Below, one piece after another: positions 35,001-42,880 of a DNA stretch of 42,880 nt (position 1 is the stretch's first letter; every line of letters starts with the position of its first letter). The DNA is from Bacteroidota bacterium. GTDB lineage: Bacteria > Bacteroidota > Bacteroidia > Cytophagales > Microscillaceae. The stretch is taken from the NCBI GenBank assembly GCA_004293265.1, contig RDXZ01000024.1:1-42880 (forward strand), read 5' to 3'. The position numbers and the translations under genes are program-made. Under the pieces are notes generated by a model. That model was not told the DNA's origin and made no database searches. It saw only the letters and a list, made by a program, of their open reading frames with translations.

Positions 35001-36959
35001 AAGGAAAGCCGTAAGGTCAATGTCAGCAATGAGTTTGTAGTGGGCACTCATGTTGGTACGTACATGATGCAGTTGTTCGGCATTGCTTATCAGGTAAGGG
35101 TTGGCAGGGGTGCCATCTCCACCTTCATTTACGCGCACCCATTCAGGATAGAGTACAAGATTTTGCGTAGGCATGGGGAGCGTATTGTAGTAGCGCGTGC
35201 CTGAGCCATCAGGGGCTGTATTCCAATGATAACTCAAATAACCCGGTTTGCTCAGACTCGCCATGGGGAATGGAAAAGTTACAGGGATACCTGTAAAATA
35301 AACTGTACTATCTACCGGAGGCATTCCACTCGTACTGCCCGTTCCCATGTAGGTAACTGTTAGTGCGGGAATCCACTGCACATAAAGCGTAACATCAGAG
35401 GCAGGCAAGACTAAACTGCTCCCAAATTCATAGCTCGTACCGCTTCCATCGGGTTGTGTATTCCACCTGCCTGGCGCAAACCCTGTTTTGAATATAACGC
35501 CATAGGCATTTTGCACAGGCGCGCTCTGCCCCGGTAAATAGCGGGTGGGCTGTGTAGGAGGCGTACCGCTTGTGTGTCCGTTGCCGTTGTAGATGATGGT
35601 GTAGGTGGGCAACCAGTCCGCATAGAATGTAATGGTAGTAATATCCGCAGGGTTGAACGAAAGAACAGCACCCCCATAATATAATGTACCCGAACCATTG
35701 GCTTGTGTATTCCAGCCTGTTTGAATGAAATTGGTGCGGGCAAGTGTGCCCCCTCCTGCAAGCGTCATCGCGATATAAGGATATACATGGTATTTGTCTG
35801 GAGGTAAGCCACTTGTATTGCCATTGCCCAAATATACAATGGTAAGCGTTTCATCTGCCAAAAAAGGGCGTGAATTGTTGTAGGAGCTATGCCTGAGCCA
35901 AATGGTATCAAAATTCCAAAAATCTGTTGTTTGCAGTTCGGTTAGGGTAATCGGCACACCACTTGCGGAGAAGTTAATGCCTGAAGTAGTAGCATCCCAA
36001 TACGCATCAGTAGCGGACACTGTAGCACCCAAATCCCAACCTATCAGCCCGCCTTTGAAAGGATTTGCGGAGGCACTGTTGGTCATGGGGCAACTGGCAT
36101 AGACTTTATTGAGCGTAACATTGGAATTGGTCGTACCAATGATACCTCCCAACTTATCAGGCGAGGCAGCTGAAAGTTCGCTACGCAGGCTTCCCGCAAA
36201 GTAACAATCCTGAATAGTGGTAGTGGTAGCCTGTCCCACAATACCACCCAAAGAAGACTCTTGGTAAGATTTGTAAGAATTATCGTCTGTGAGCAACATT
36301 GTGCTGGAACAATGCCTGATGATGGTCTGGTTTGCTGAACCTACGATGCCCCCGCCTCTTGCACCTGGTGCAATGACTGTGCCTCGACTATGGCATCTTG
36401 TAATTTTGCCTATCGATACACCCGCGATACCTCCCACACTTCCGAAAGATCCTGTTGCACTAAGAGTCTTCACTGTTCCGCGAACTCGGCAATCTATTAC
36501 CTCGCTATCCGTGAGTATGACTCCATTTGCAGTACCAAGATTACCTACTATGATTCCTACCTGATGATATCCCCATACAATACCCGCAACCTCCACAGTA
36601 AGTCTTTTGATAGTGCCTGCAAGCCCACGAAATAAGCCCACATTATTTTCTGCCCGTTCTATTTTTAGGTTGTAAATCCTATAATTATTACCATCAAATG
36701 TGCCTTGTAGGTCGATAGGATTCCAAAACTGTCCTCCATTATAGCCTGCCCCGCTTGGAGCAAGGTAGGAAGCCAAATTAATATCGTTCATCAATTTGAA
36801 ATGATGATTATTTGCGCTTACAGTGGCGATATTCGCCAACTGCTGGGGCGTGCTTATCAGGTACGGGTTGGCTGCTGTGCCATCGCCCCCTGCAAACTGC
36901 GCTTGTGCCTTGCCTACCCAAATGCATAGCACGAAAAAGAATAAGATAATTTTTTTCAT
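32076..36959 (-). CDS. giant T9SS surface protein with GLUG, InlB B-type, LamG and sorting domains
   Basis: A 1627-residue exported protein with a signal peptide (VLCIWVGKAQAQ). Its blocks are a GLUG-type module (about residues 25-365, GDGTAANPYLISTPQQLANI to VGLFRGL), three InlB B-/Flg_new-like repeats (about 370-600, WNTQANGSGTLYYGG, WNTQPDGSGTSYEFGS), a second GLUG module (about 605-900, GDGTPANPYLISNAEQL), one more B-repeat (WNTKANGTGTSYAVGS), an Ig/cadherin-like stretch, and a LamG-type concanavalin-like domain (KLNGINQYAITSS to FWSIARTADEIRQNM). A linker and a T9SS type A tail follow (ENIVNVYPNPSNENINIKTS, KGIYFVHIIQ). The part from the N-terminus to about 32,600 is much richer in G+C than the 3' 520 bp that encode the last 174 residues, suggesting a fusion of an acquired gene to a resident sorting tail. 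Likely adhesin or carbohydrate binder; inferred. Confidence 0.85.
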   Translation of the reverse strand: MKKIILFFFVLCIWVGKAQAQFAGGDGTAANPYLISTPQQLANIATVSANNHHFKLMNDINLASYLAPSGAGYNGGQFWNPIDLQGTFDGNNYRIYNLKIERAENNVGLFRGLAGTIKRLTVEVAGIVWGYHQVGIIVGNLGTANGVILTDSEVIDCRVRGTVKTLSATGSFGSVGGIAGVSIGKITRCHSRGTVIAPGARGGGIVGSANQTIIRHCSSTMLLTDDNSYKSYQESSLGGIVGQATTTTIQDCYFAGSLRSELSAASPDKLGGIIGTTNSNVTLNKVYASCPMTNSASANPFKGGLIGWDLGATVSATDAYWDATTSGINFSASGVPITLTELQTTDFWNFDTIWLRHSSYNNSRPFLADETLTIVYLGNGNTSGLPPDKYHVYPYIAMTLAGGGTLARTNFIQTGWNTQANGSGTLYYGGAVLSFNPADITTITFYADWLPTYTIIYNGNGHTSGTPPTQPTRYLPGQSAPVQNAYGVIFKTGFAPGRWNTQPDGSGTSYEFGSSLVLPASDVTLYVQWIPALTVTYMGTGSTSGMPPVDSTVYFTGIPVTFPFPMASLSKPGYLSYHWNTAPDGSGTRYYNTLPMPTQNLVLYPEWVRVNEGGDGTPANPYLISNAEQLHHVRTNMSAHYKLIADIDLTAFLAPNGYGYNGGAFWLPIGAYGNRFVGGFDGNYKKIKGLKINRHYEENIGLFGFIQAPATINRVGVEIDVAGVLGQSGVGGLIGYGVGGLSNITECYVEGGKVQVDTEAVGKLVGHYEGGFTRCYAKGSPIHILSTGLGGVGGMVGTSSLASIQDCFARVSVFNGVANTDVTFDYIGGGLIDAASNGYIERNYTVTPEHNPYMNSIAGNIYNVNFNANFHQNIGTLTSTSSTPKTEAEMKTASTFTSAGWDFTNVWGIDPAKNDGYPYLRYRYQYGIAYLAPDRTGGNLPTDNTRYIEGASATVLGAGTLTRAGYCLVGWNTKANGTGTSYAVGSMLVLPAENVTLYAQWTTTSMVATVNNTLNVLVGSALFQVPYTLTSGTATHYSLSSNLPNFVAVNNAPLAGSPITVGLPTNTTLGTFDFVLTLRNVAGGCEQSYPFTIVIYDNASPTERRGNALKLNGINQYAITSSVLSSVPINVTTEAWIKQNALPPTGQRALIFYHGNPLTGGYGLFIDHVGKLIVWHEGINIVDIGVLMPLGTWVHVAHTIDVANTMSVYVNGKTVASFHLGAYPPTDYFRIGNEYWAGEIDEVRFWSIARTADEIRQNMHLTLPTGATGLANYYQFNDNNATFANDWVGNKPATFQNTPIRVGSGANVSKGVSFTIGTPTAGTDYSFTGTGITLNFGNSNGGNVVASRLEGLPAGTQVSGANSVHTKYYWVINNYGGTNTGLNVTATFVLGAGQVSAGDATTPSNLKLNKRSSNSGGAWSSVINGSSANASTGIVQFTGIDGFSEFVISSSGSSPLPITLLEFRGERRDENNVLLTWKTATEINNKGFEIETSKNAQNFTKIAFVDGAGNSNNIKNYQLNAQNSDDAYYRLKQIDFNGEFSYSNIIFIKGSENIVNVYPNPSNENINIKTSKEGFVYEIFTLQGNSLIKNNETSNSTSINIKSLPKGIYFVHIIQNNMRVVRKIVVE

Positions 36960-37058
36960 ACGTTTTGAATTTTATTTTAATTTTGTTGCAAAACAAGCAA
37001 AAACCACCCAAAACACCAAAAAAATGGCGTGGACAAAGTGTGGACAGTGAGAAAATAG

Positions 37059-37096
37059 TTTCCTCAATAGGTTTGAAGCCTATCCTATTGAGGAAA
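37059..37096. terminator. 13-bp stem hairpin after the 7TMR-DISM regulator gene
   Basis: TTTCCTCAATAGG (37059-37071) pairs with its complement at 37084-37096 around a 12-nt loop. It is 75 bp beyond the regulator stop (37171). A second, smaller stem GGTTTGTG/CACAAACC lies at 37114-37133. Both are between the regulator and the giant surface-protein gene on the same strand, and could attenuate readthrough. Confidence 0.55.
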
Positions 37097-37170
37097 GAAA
37101 AATAACCCGCTGTGGTTTGTGGGGACACAAACCTCGGTAGGTAAACTTTCATCTCTCAACAAATCAGTTC

Positions 37171-38904
37171 TCAATTATCTTCGCGTTTTAGTTTTTTGTT
37201 TAGGCGCATTTTTGCCTTGCGCACACTTTCGGGAGCAATACTCAGGAGAGTGGCTATCTCTTTGGTGGACATATTCAGATGCAGATAAGCAGAAAGGCGC
37301 AAGTCGTAGGGCGTGAGTTCGGGGCATTGCGTCAATAAGTCTTGAAAAAAAGTAGGGTGTACTTGCTCGAAATGTAGTTTGAACCTGTCCCAGTCTGCCT
37401 CCAACTGAAAATTATTTTGGATAGTAACTTTGATTTCTCTGATGGCTTCGGTGTGTTGCGTATCGCTTTGTTGCGAGAGGCGTTCTATTTGTTTTTTTAG
37501 CCCCAATAGCATCTCATTTTTTTGGTATAAGTAGAGCGTGTTCGAACTAAGTTCGCGTTGATTGGCTTCGAGTTTGGCTTGTAGTTCTTCTTTTTGGTTT
37601 TTCTCAAGGGCTATTTCAGCCAAGATATATTCGTTTTCGAGTGCTATGAACTTATTGCGCGATACCATTTGTTCGTTTTCGGTCTGGAGCGTTTGCGCCT
37701 CCATTTGCTTTTGCTTTAGTTCTTCTTTCAGCATATTGATACGCGCCACCAACGCCACCGCAAACGCGAGGGCTTGCGAAACAATCGCCATACTTGGCAA
37801 CAGTCTTGCGCCCTTGCCATAAAACGTAAACACCGCAAAATATACCGCCAACGACAAAATGAGCAACAACGGAACGGTATTGGCTATCAAGAAATAACGC
37901 GCCAAACTATGATTGACGCGGTAGGCAAGCACCGCCACGCCAAGCAACAAAAGCACGATAAGAACTATCAAAATATTGCTTATCAATGCCACTTCTACGT
38001 CCCAATACACCACACCGCTCAACATCCCTAAGATAGCCACCCCCATAAAACCTACAAAAATCAATCCCGCATAGCGCAAGGCTTTGTCCCAAGTAGGCAA
38101 GTAATAAGGCGTTTGCAAGTAGGAGCGTGTAAACTGCACAAAGCCCCATAGCACACCCAAAATGCCCAAATCCATGACAAGATTGTTTGCATTGTACCAA
38201 TACAAACGCCCATTCGTCAGGTACTCAAAGCGTATCCACGTCCATTGTAGCCCCAAATTGGCGATATGATTTAGCCCTGTGATGTAGAGCAAACCACTCC
38301 CCACAATGACCAAATAAAACAAATAGGTGTGGTCGCGAAAAATGAAATAGACATAAAAATTATAGACAAAAAAGGCGAGCATAGTCGCGCAAGTAGCCCA
38401 CCACATAGTCCAAATGAAGTTTTCGCTTGCCTCAAAGGGTTTGGCTTTGTACCAATACACATCGAGAACAGGCGCGAGTGGCTGTTTTTGTAAAAGTGCT
38501 ACGCTCATTTTCACATACAAGGTATCTTGCCTACCGCGCAAAAAGGTATAAGGCACATAATTTGGCACACGAAACTTGTAGGGCGCAAGCAATCCCGTTT
38601 TTTGCGATTCGTATTGTTGGGTATGTGGATTTTTGATGTGCCATTCTTGGTAGAGCATAGGTTGCATAGAGAGATAGGCAGGCAAGTCGCCTATCGAGTC
38701 AAGACTTGCCACTATGCGCACCCAATAAAAAGGCGTTTTGGTGTGGTTTTCAAGCGTTTTGGCTTCTTTGAAAGGTAAATTCCCTTGTCTTACTTGCTGA
38801 AGACTATACTGCGCATCAGGCAAAACTTCCCACACGATTTTTTGGGCGAAGAGGTTTGAAGAAAAAGTAAATAATACAAGAAACAGTGTAGTTTTAAAAG
38901 GCAT
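37171..38904 (-). CDS. 7TMR-DISM membrane sensor with C-terminal LuxR-like HTH
   Basis: A 577-residue one-component sensor. A signal peptide (LFLVLFTFSSNLFAQ) is followed by a periplasmic 7TMR-DISMED2-like ligand domain (about 25-180, with FYWVRIVASLDSIGDLPAYL and PYTFLRGRQDTLYVKM). Seven hydrophobic segments lie at about 185-390 (FIWTMWWATCATMLAFFVYNF to LLPSMAIVSQALAFAVALVA). A long coiled coil follows (MLKEELKQKQMEAQTLQTEN, about 392-490). Last is a helix-turn-helix of the LuxR/DNA-binding type ending LTPYDLRLSAYLHLNMSTKE, IATLLSIAPESVRKAKMRLN. There is no kinase domain. It should bind DNA in response to an extracellular signal, and the giant surface gene just downstream is the obvious candidate target. 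G+C content is raised as in that neighbour. Confidence 0.88.
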   Translation of the reverse strand: MPFKTTLFLVLFTFSSNLFAQKIVWEVLPDAQYSLQQVRQGNLPFKEAKTLENHTKTPFYWVRIVASLDSIGDLPAYLSMQPMLYQEWHIKNPHTQQYESQKTGLLAPYKFRVPNYVPYTFLRGRQDTLYVKMSVALLQKQPLAPVLDVYWYKAKPFEASENFIWTMWWATCATMLAFFVYNFYVYFIFRDHTYLFYLVIVGSGLLYITGLNHIANLGLQWTWIRFEYLTNGRLYWYNANNLVMDLGILGVLWGFVQFTRSYLQTPYYLPTWDKALRYAGLIFVGFMGVAILGMLSGVVYWDVEVALISNILIVLIVLLLLGVAVLAYRVNHSLARYFLIANTVPLLLILSLAVYFAVFTFYGKGARLLPSMAIVSQALAFAVALVARINMLKEELKQKQMEAQTLQTENEQMVSRNKFIALENEYILAEIALEKNQKEELQAKLEANQRELSSNTLYLYQKNEMLLGLKKQIERLSQQSDTQHTEAIREIKVTIQNNFQLEADWDRFKLHFEQVHPTFFQDLLTQCPELTPYDLRLSAYLHLNMSTKEIATLLSIAPESVRKAKMRLNKKLKREDN

Positions 38905-39003
38905 AGATAGTTTTATACGTTTTTATATGCAAAATTTGTAACTATTTAGGTTGTTTTCCAAGTATTTATATTTCCGTTCAAAACATTTACCTATCAAACT
39001 TCA

Positions 39004-39143
39004 AGCGTCCCGCTCAATGCTATCAACTTAAGTATTTTATCATAAAAAAAAATTACAAAAAAAATAAAACATTTTATTTTTTTGCTTTAAAGCAAGATAA
39101 AAATATTGTTTTTTCTTAAATTGACAGCATTGAGCGTCCCGCT
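39004..39143. repeat. 140-bp element with terminal direct and inverted repeats
   Basis: Direct repeats of AGCGTCCCGCT lie at 39004-39014 and 39133-39143. Overlapping them, a 21-bp inverted repeat (39012-39032 with 39115-39135) has two mismatches. Inside is a short palindrome TTGCTTTAAAGCAA. The interior is almost pure A/T. It resembles a tiny MITE-like element, but no target-site duplication was established. Confidence 0.6.
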
Positions 39144-39267
39144 TTGAGTAATTACAAATATAACAACGTTTACAACAATAATTTAATATAAAAATAGATG
39201 AATTTATTTTTATAGACTATAACAAGTTATCAAGCGGGGAAACTTGAGATTTGATAGGGACAAAATC

Positions 39268-39331
39268 GTACCAGCGGGTTTCAGTCTATTGTTTTCAAAA
39301 ATAACCACAACAGACTAAAGTCTGTCAGTAC
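39268..39331. repeat. 64-bp palindromic element, right copy (inverted)
   Basis: It is the reverse complement of the left copy at 31960-32023 with 14 differences, compared with about 23 in the direct orientation. Arms GTTTCAGTCT and AGACTAAAG pair. It lies just outside the GC-richer island. Confidence 0.8.
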
Positions 39332-39357
39332 AAATCTCGTGTGCCTGTTGTTTCCAA

Positions 39358-39386
39358 AAAAAACACCTGAAAATCAAGTGTTTTTT
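39358..39386 (-). terminator. terminator of the T9SS protein gene at the right edge
   Basis: A6-CACCTG (39358-39369) pairs with CAAGTG-T6 (39375-39386), with one wobble mismatch and a 5-nt loop. It is 29 bp past the stop at 39415 and followed by a T-run on the minus strand. Confidence 0.75.
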
Positions 39387-39414
39387 TTGTGTAATAGTGT
39401 GTAATGAGTATTTT

Positions 39415-42400
39415 TTATTCTTTGATAACTTTAATTGTATGTTTTTTCTCGCCTTTTGGTTTGATATTCCAAAAATACAAACCAATTGCCCAATTTTGAT
39501 AAGTTTGAGAAATTTCGTCAGTGATTTTTTGCCAATTACCTACAAAATTTGCAATTATTTTTCCTTGATTATCAACTACTTGTAAAGTAATATCTTTATT
39601 TTGTTTTAGATTTTCGCTTACTTCAAAGTTAATTTTTCCTTGTAATGGATTTGGATAAATCAAAACAAAATTTTCTTCACTTCCTTTCACAAATCGGATA
39701 AAACTAAATTCATCTGGGCTTGTATGATGAACAAAACGCAAACGATAGTAACTATTATTTTTTTCTGTATCTATAAAAGCATAATTTTTAGGTTGTAGTG
39801 ATGGATTTCGTGCATCAATTTTGCCCAATTCTATAAAATTGATGGCATCTGTACTTTTTTCTATCACAAAATATTTCAAATCAACTTCATTGGCTGTCTG
39901 CCAAGCCAAGTTTATTTTTTCATTGTTTTGGCGAGTAGCATTGAAAGATAGTAGATTGAGCGGGAGTGAGGTGTTGTTGGTAAAACCTATTGTAAAAGGA
40001 CTAAATACAGATACTGCATTTTTGATAATAGAACCTTGTATATTTGAACCTGCTGTGCCATCTGATGCGTTTCCATTTGTATTATCTACGCCAAAGTTTT
40101 CCCAAGCCATTGCATTACCATGCAATAAACGTAATTTTGTACGGTCTGTGATTTGTCCTAAATTATTATTCCAATATAATTGTATGTTTGCATTTCTTGT
40201 ACCTACACTTCTATCAATATCCCAATAGGCATCTATAACTTTGGTAATGGGTTCTGGAGTGCTTGGGAAAGGCTCTGAATTGAAAGGGTGTGCGGTGCTG
40301 TTATATTTTACATTAAAAGTGGTATTTCCTGCTCCGCCATTTGTAATCAATTTAGCAGGACTCCACCAAGTATCACTTCCCATTGGAAAAAGCAAAGTTT
40401 GTGCGTCAGTATCAGCACTAATGCTTACATTACCCACTACATAACTTGATGATTTACCTAAACTTGGACTTACTGCACCACTTCCTGCTTGCAAAGTTAG
40501 GGTATTATTGCCTGTTGTCAATTTTCCTGATGTAAGATTTAAAACGCCCCCAAGTGTTAAATTTGCACTTAAAGTTACCCCTGTGCTACTTGTATTTGTA
40601 GCGTTGTTGATGGTTAAATTATTGACTCTGTTTGCAATAGGGGTTGTAATAAATTCGCTTGTTTCTTGTGCTACATTGGCATTAAATTCATAATTTGCAC
40701 CTGAATTTAATAGTAAAGTTGTGCCTGCGGTAAAATTAGAAAAATTACTATTTAATCCAAAAACGTTAGCAGTTTTGATATTTGCACCACTTTCTAAAAT
40801 AAACAAAGGTATATTAGGGTCATTTGCCCCGATAACTTGCGTATTCAAATCTAATGTTCCGCCACTACTTACGGTAAATTTTGAAATAGGAAGTCCATTA
40901 AAACCTCCCAAAGCCAACCCTGTAAGCATCTGAACAGTAGCCCCAGCATTTACTTGATATTGTGTAAAGTCAGAATCAATGCCTGAATAAGAAAATGTTT
41001 GTGTGCCTGTACCATTGAATACAAAACCTAAACTTGTATTTGAACTTACAGTTTGAAAACGACCTGTGCCTGATTTAGAAAAATTACCGCCTATTCTAAT
41101 TGAATTGCCTGTGGCATCACCATAACCAAATTCGAGTGTAGGGTTGAGCGTGCTTGTTGATGTGAAGTTTCTTCCTACATTGATAGTGGCTATGGCTGTA
41201 TTTGATGTGGCATCAAATTCTAATGTGAGATTGCCATTTCCTGATATATTCAAATCTCTTGTAATATTTAAGGTGGTACTTGGGGTAGTATTGCCTCTCA
41301 TCACCACAAAAGAGCCATTTGAAATATTCAAATCATTGCCTATGCTAAGATTGATATTTCCTGTGGTATTATTTACCTCAAAACTACATTCACCACTCAA
41401 AGTAAAATCATTTGCTACACTCATTGTATTGCCTGCTCCTATACTAAAAAGTGCATTGGTTGTAGAACTCATAATGATGTTATAATAGTTAAAACTTTCA
41501 AGCAAAATAGTGCCTATTGTAGCAGAATGATTAACTGTGCTTCCTGTAGTAGTATAAGTTCCTGTTCCTGTTGCAAAAGTACCTGCGATATTTATCTCAC
41601 CATTTGTAGCAAGTGTGCGATTGCCATTGCCTGTATTGGTGATATTATAATAACTAAAAGCAGGAATAGTTTGCATACCTACACCGCTGAAATTTATGGT
41701 ATTATCTGTATTGGCATAAATTCCTACCCCTGTAGTAGTAACAGTAAAATTATTAGAAATATGTATCGTTCCTACGGGTAACTCAATCGTTGGACTGCCT
41801 ATTCTTGCACCTGAAATGGTTAGGTTGCTATAATTAGCAAGTGCAATGGTCTGTGCATTTATTCCGTTATAATCTATCGTACTGCCTATTGCCAAAGTTC
41901 CAAAAGTTGGATTGATAGCATCTTGCAACGTAAGCGTACCCATATTATTGACATCTATCGTACCTATTACGTTTGAGCCTACAGGCAAAGTAAAGTTCGT
42001 TGCATTTGTGCCATCGCCTACTACTATTTTAGCGCCAGCCCCAAGTGTCCAAGATGTAGCATTGCTTATATTAGTGGTGTTTCTAATATTCCAAGCGGTA
42101 TTTGTTTGTGTTAATGCAGTTGGATTAGTACCTGTGCCATCTGTATTTGTTCCCCAATCTGCCAAATTAGTAATAATTCCTGACGTTTTTAGGTAATAGT
42201 TCCCCAATACATTGAATACAACCGCATTAGAATATTCGCTAAAACTACTTCCTGAACATCTTGTTCTTACCTCAAAAATATAAGTCCCCACTCCCAAACC
42301 TGAAATAACAACATTGTTAGTTGCTTGTAAAGGCACATTTACAACAGCGTAAGTGGCTATTGATGCACTTTGCAAACGATAACGTATGTCATACCCATTT

Positions 42401-42880
42401 GTTGCTTCTGCTTGTGTAGTCCAATTTAGGGTTACATTTGTACCTGATTGTGTTACCGTTCCAATAATAGGAAAAGGGGAGCAGGAATTAGGGGTATAAG
42501 TAAAAGTAAGTCCAGAAGCAGGTCTATTAGCATTTGTTAAAGGCAAAGCACTTGTATTATTAGTACCCATAGTTGTTTTGTCCCAACTAAGATTATTTTC
42601 TCTGTTGAGAACTTGTGTACGCCAAGTTTCATTAGCACCACGAAGCCCTACTTGTGCGGTAATGTTTTCGTTTGCGACTGATGTAAAAGCACCATATACA
42701 ATATTTATCACACCTGTAAGCGTATTCATACGAATTTGAAAATTTAGGCTTTCGGTTAAACCTGCAGAGGTATATCGTCTTACATTTCTCCATTGCACCA
42801 CAATCTCGTTACCAACCATTCTACGTGTTACACTACCGCCTGTATTATTTTGTAAGTCAGCACCAAGCGCAGAAATAATA
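39415..42880 (-). CDS. T9SS type A sorting domain surface protein, 5' end outside window
   Basis: The frame runs from a stop at 39415 through the right edge. The 1134 residues after an internal ATG at 42819 are not the whole protein, because the codons beyond it (RRTVSGGTNNQLDAGLASII, read back from 42820 towards 42880) stay open. Visible parts: an N-terminal region (QWRNVRRYTSAGLTESLNFQ), one fibronectin type III-like domain (VTLNWTTQAEATNGYDIRYR, TYIFEVRTRCSG), a long repetitive section of N/T/G-rich beta strands (NLTINNATNTSSTGVTLSAN) and the T9SS linker and tail (LPLNLLSFNATRQNNEKINL, LAWQTANEVDLKYFVIEKS, FVLIYPNPLQGKINFEVS). The repetitive part suggests a beta-helix filament-like body. 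Base composition is native, unlike the neighbouring island. Cell-surface or released; role unknown. Confidence 0.85.
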   Translation of the reverse strand, partial: IISALGADLQNNTGGSVTRRMVGNEIVVQWRNVRRYTSAGLTESLNFQIRMNTLTGVINIVYGAFTSVANENITAQVGLRGANETWRTQVLNRENNLSWDKTTMGTNNTSALPLTNANRPASGLTFTYTPNSCSPFPIIGTVTQSGTNVTLNWTTQAEATNGYDIRYRLQSASIATYAVVNVPLQATNNVVISGLGVGTYIFEVRTRCSGSSFSEYSNAVVFNVLGNYYLKTSGIITNLADWGTNTDGTGTNPTALTQTNTAWNIRNTTNISNATSWTLGAGAKIVVGDGTNATNFTLPVGSNVIGTIDVNNMGTLTLQDAINPTFGTLAIGSTIDYNGINAQTIALANYSNLTISGARIGSPTIELPVGTIHISNNFTVTTTGVGIYANTDNTINFSGVGMQTIPAFSYYNITNTGNGNRTLATNGEINIAGTFATGTGTYTTTGSTVNHSATIGTILLESFNYYNIIMSSTTNALFSIGAGNTMSVANDFTLSGECSFEVNNTTGNINLSIGNDLNISNGSFVVMRGNTTPSTTLNITRDLNISGNGNLTLEFDATSNTAIATINVGRNFTSTSTLNPTLEFGYGDATGNSIRIGGNFSKSGTGRFQTVSSNTSLGFVFNGTGTQTFSYSGIDSDFTQYQVNAGATVQMLTGLALGGFNGLPISKFTVSSGGTLDLNTQVIGANDPNIPLFILESGANIKTANVFGLNSNFSNFTAGTTLLLNSGANYEFNANVAQETSEFITTPIANRVNNLTINNATNTSSTGVTLSANLTLGGVLNLTSGKLTTGNNTLTLQAGSGAVSPSLGKSSSYVVGNVSISADTDAQTLLFPMGSDTWWSPAKLITNGGAGNTTFNVKYNSTAHPFNSEPFPSTPEPITKVIDAYWDIDRSVGTRNANIQLYWNNNLGQITDRTKLRLLHGNAMAWENFGVDNTNGNASDGTAGSNIQGSIIKNAVSVFSPFTIGFTNNTSLPLNLLSFNATRQNNEKINLAWQTANEVDLKYFVIEKSTDAINFIELGKIDARNPSLQPKNYAFIDTEKNNSYYRLRFVHHTSPDEFSFIRFVKGSEENFVLIYPNPLQGKINFEVSENLKQNKDITLQVVDNQGKIIANFVGNWQKITDEISQTYQNWAIGLYFWNIKPKGEKKHTIKVIKE

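Larger units (their letters stand above)
38905..39414. other. gene-free region at the right boundary of the GC-richer island
   Basis: This is 510 bp without credible coding sequence. It begins with the upstream region of the regulator, returns to AT-rich composition, and holds a 140-bp repeat-bounded element (39004-39143), the right copy of the 64-bp palindrome (39268-39331) and the terminator of the next gene (39358-39386). Confidence 0.6.

Overview
The window is AT-rich DNA from a member of the Bacteroidetes, probably a Cytophagales-type gliding or marine lineage. Three lines of evidence point there. Three very large surface proteins end in type IX secretion (T9SS) type A sorting tails with the YPNP motif. 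Promoters carry the Bacteroidetes -7 element TAnnTTTG, and genes lack Shine-Dalgarno sequences. The housekeeping genes (PafA-type phosphatase, NDH-2, acyl-CoA carboxylase beta subunit, NrnA-like DHH protein) are of Bacteroidetes type. No tRNA, rRNA or CRISPR array was seen.

Layout. 1-1907 holds the 5' end of an Rpn-family nuclease gene and a tight three-gene operon of unknown function, all on the minus strand. 2015-4746 has exonuclease III (xth) divergent from a PafA-like alkaline phosphatase. 5130-10959 is a rearrangement scar: a prkA kinase gene is cut off after about 170 codons and abuts, tail to tail, a 1783-residue Hsp90/sacsin-like (GHKL) ATPase gene. 11126-14345 encodes a small outer-membrane beta-barrel protein and a T9SS surface protein.

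14.7-18.4 kb is the most unusual part. Small two-gene units lie in tandem, separated about every 0.8 kb by copies of one leader made of a palindromic terminator hairpin and a promoter. The units are a retropepsin-like aspartic protease with a small partner, a VapBC-like toxin-antitoxin pair, a hybrid of those two with a truncated toxin and a protease lacking its active site, and a MazF toxin behind an unusually large upstream protein. It looks like a cassette array being remodelled by recombination between repeats.

18.6-31.8 kb is mostly core: ftsY, a class A penicillin-binding protein, two biotin carriers with accC, NDH-2, a carboxyltransferase and a DHH phosphoesterase. Into it is set a two-gene module (EcoRI-family adenine methyltransferase plus DUF262-HNH nuclease) bracketed by a perfect 43-bp direct repeat that contains the module's promoter.

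32.1-38.9 kb is richer in G+C than its surroundings. It encodes a 1627-residue GLUG/InlB-repeat/LamG surface protein, whose AT-rich sorting tail looks native, and a membrane-bound 7TMR-DISM regulator with a C-terminal helix-turn-helix. A 64-bp palindromic element lies on either side of this island in inverted orientation. The window ends inside another T9SS surface protein gene, open at the right edge.
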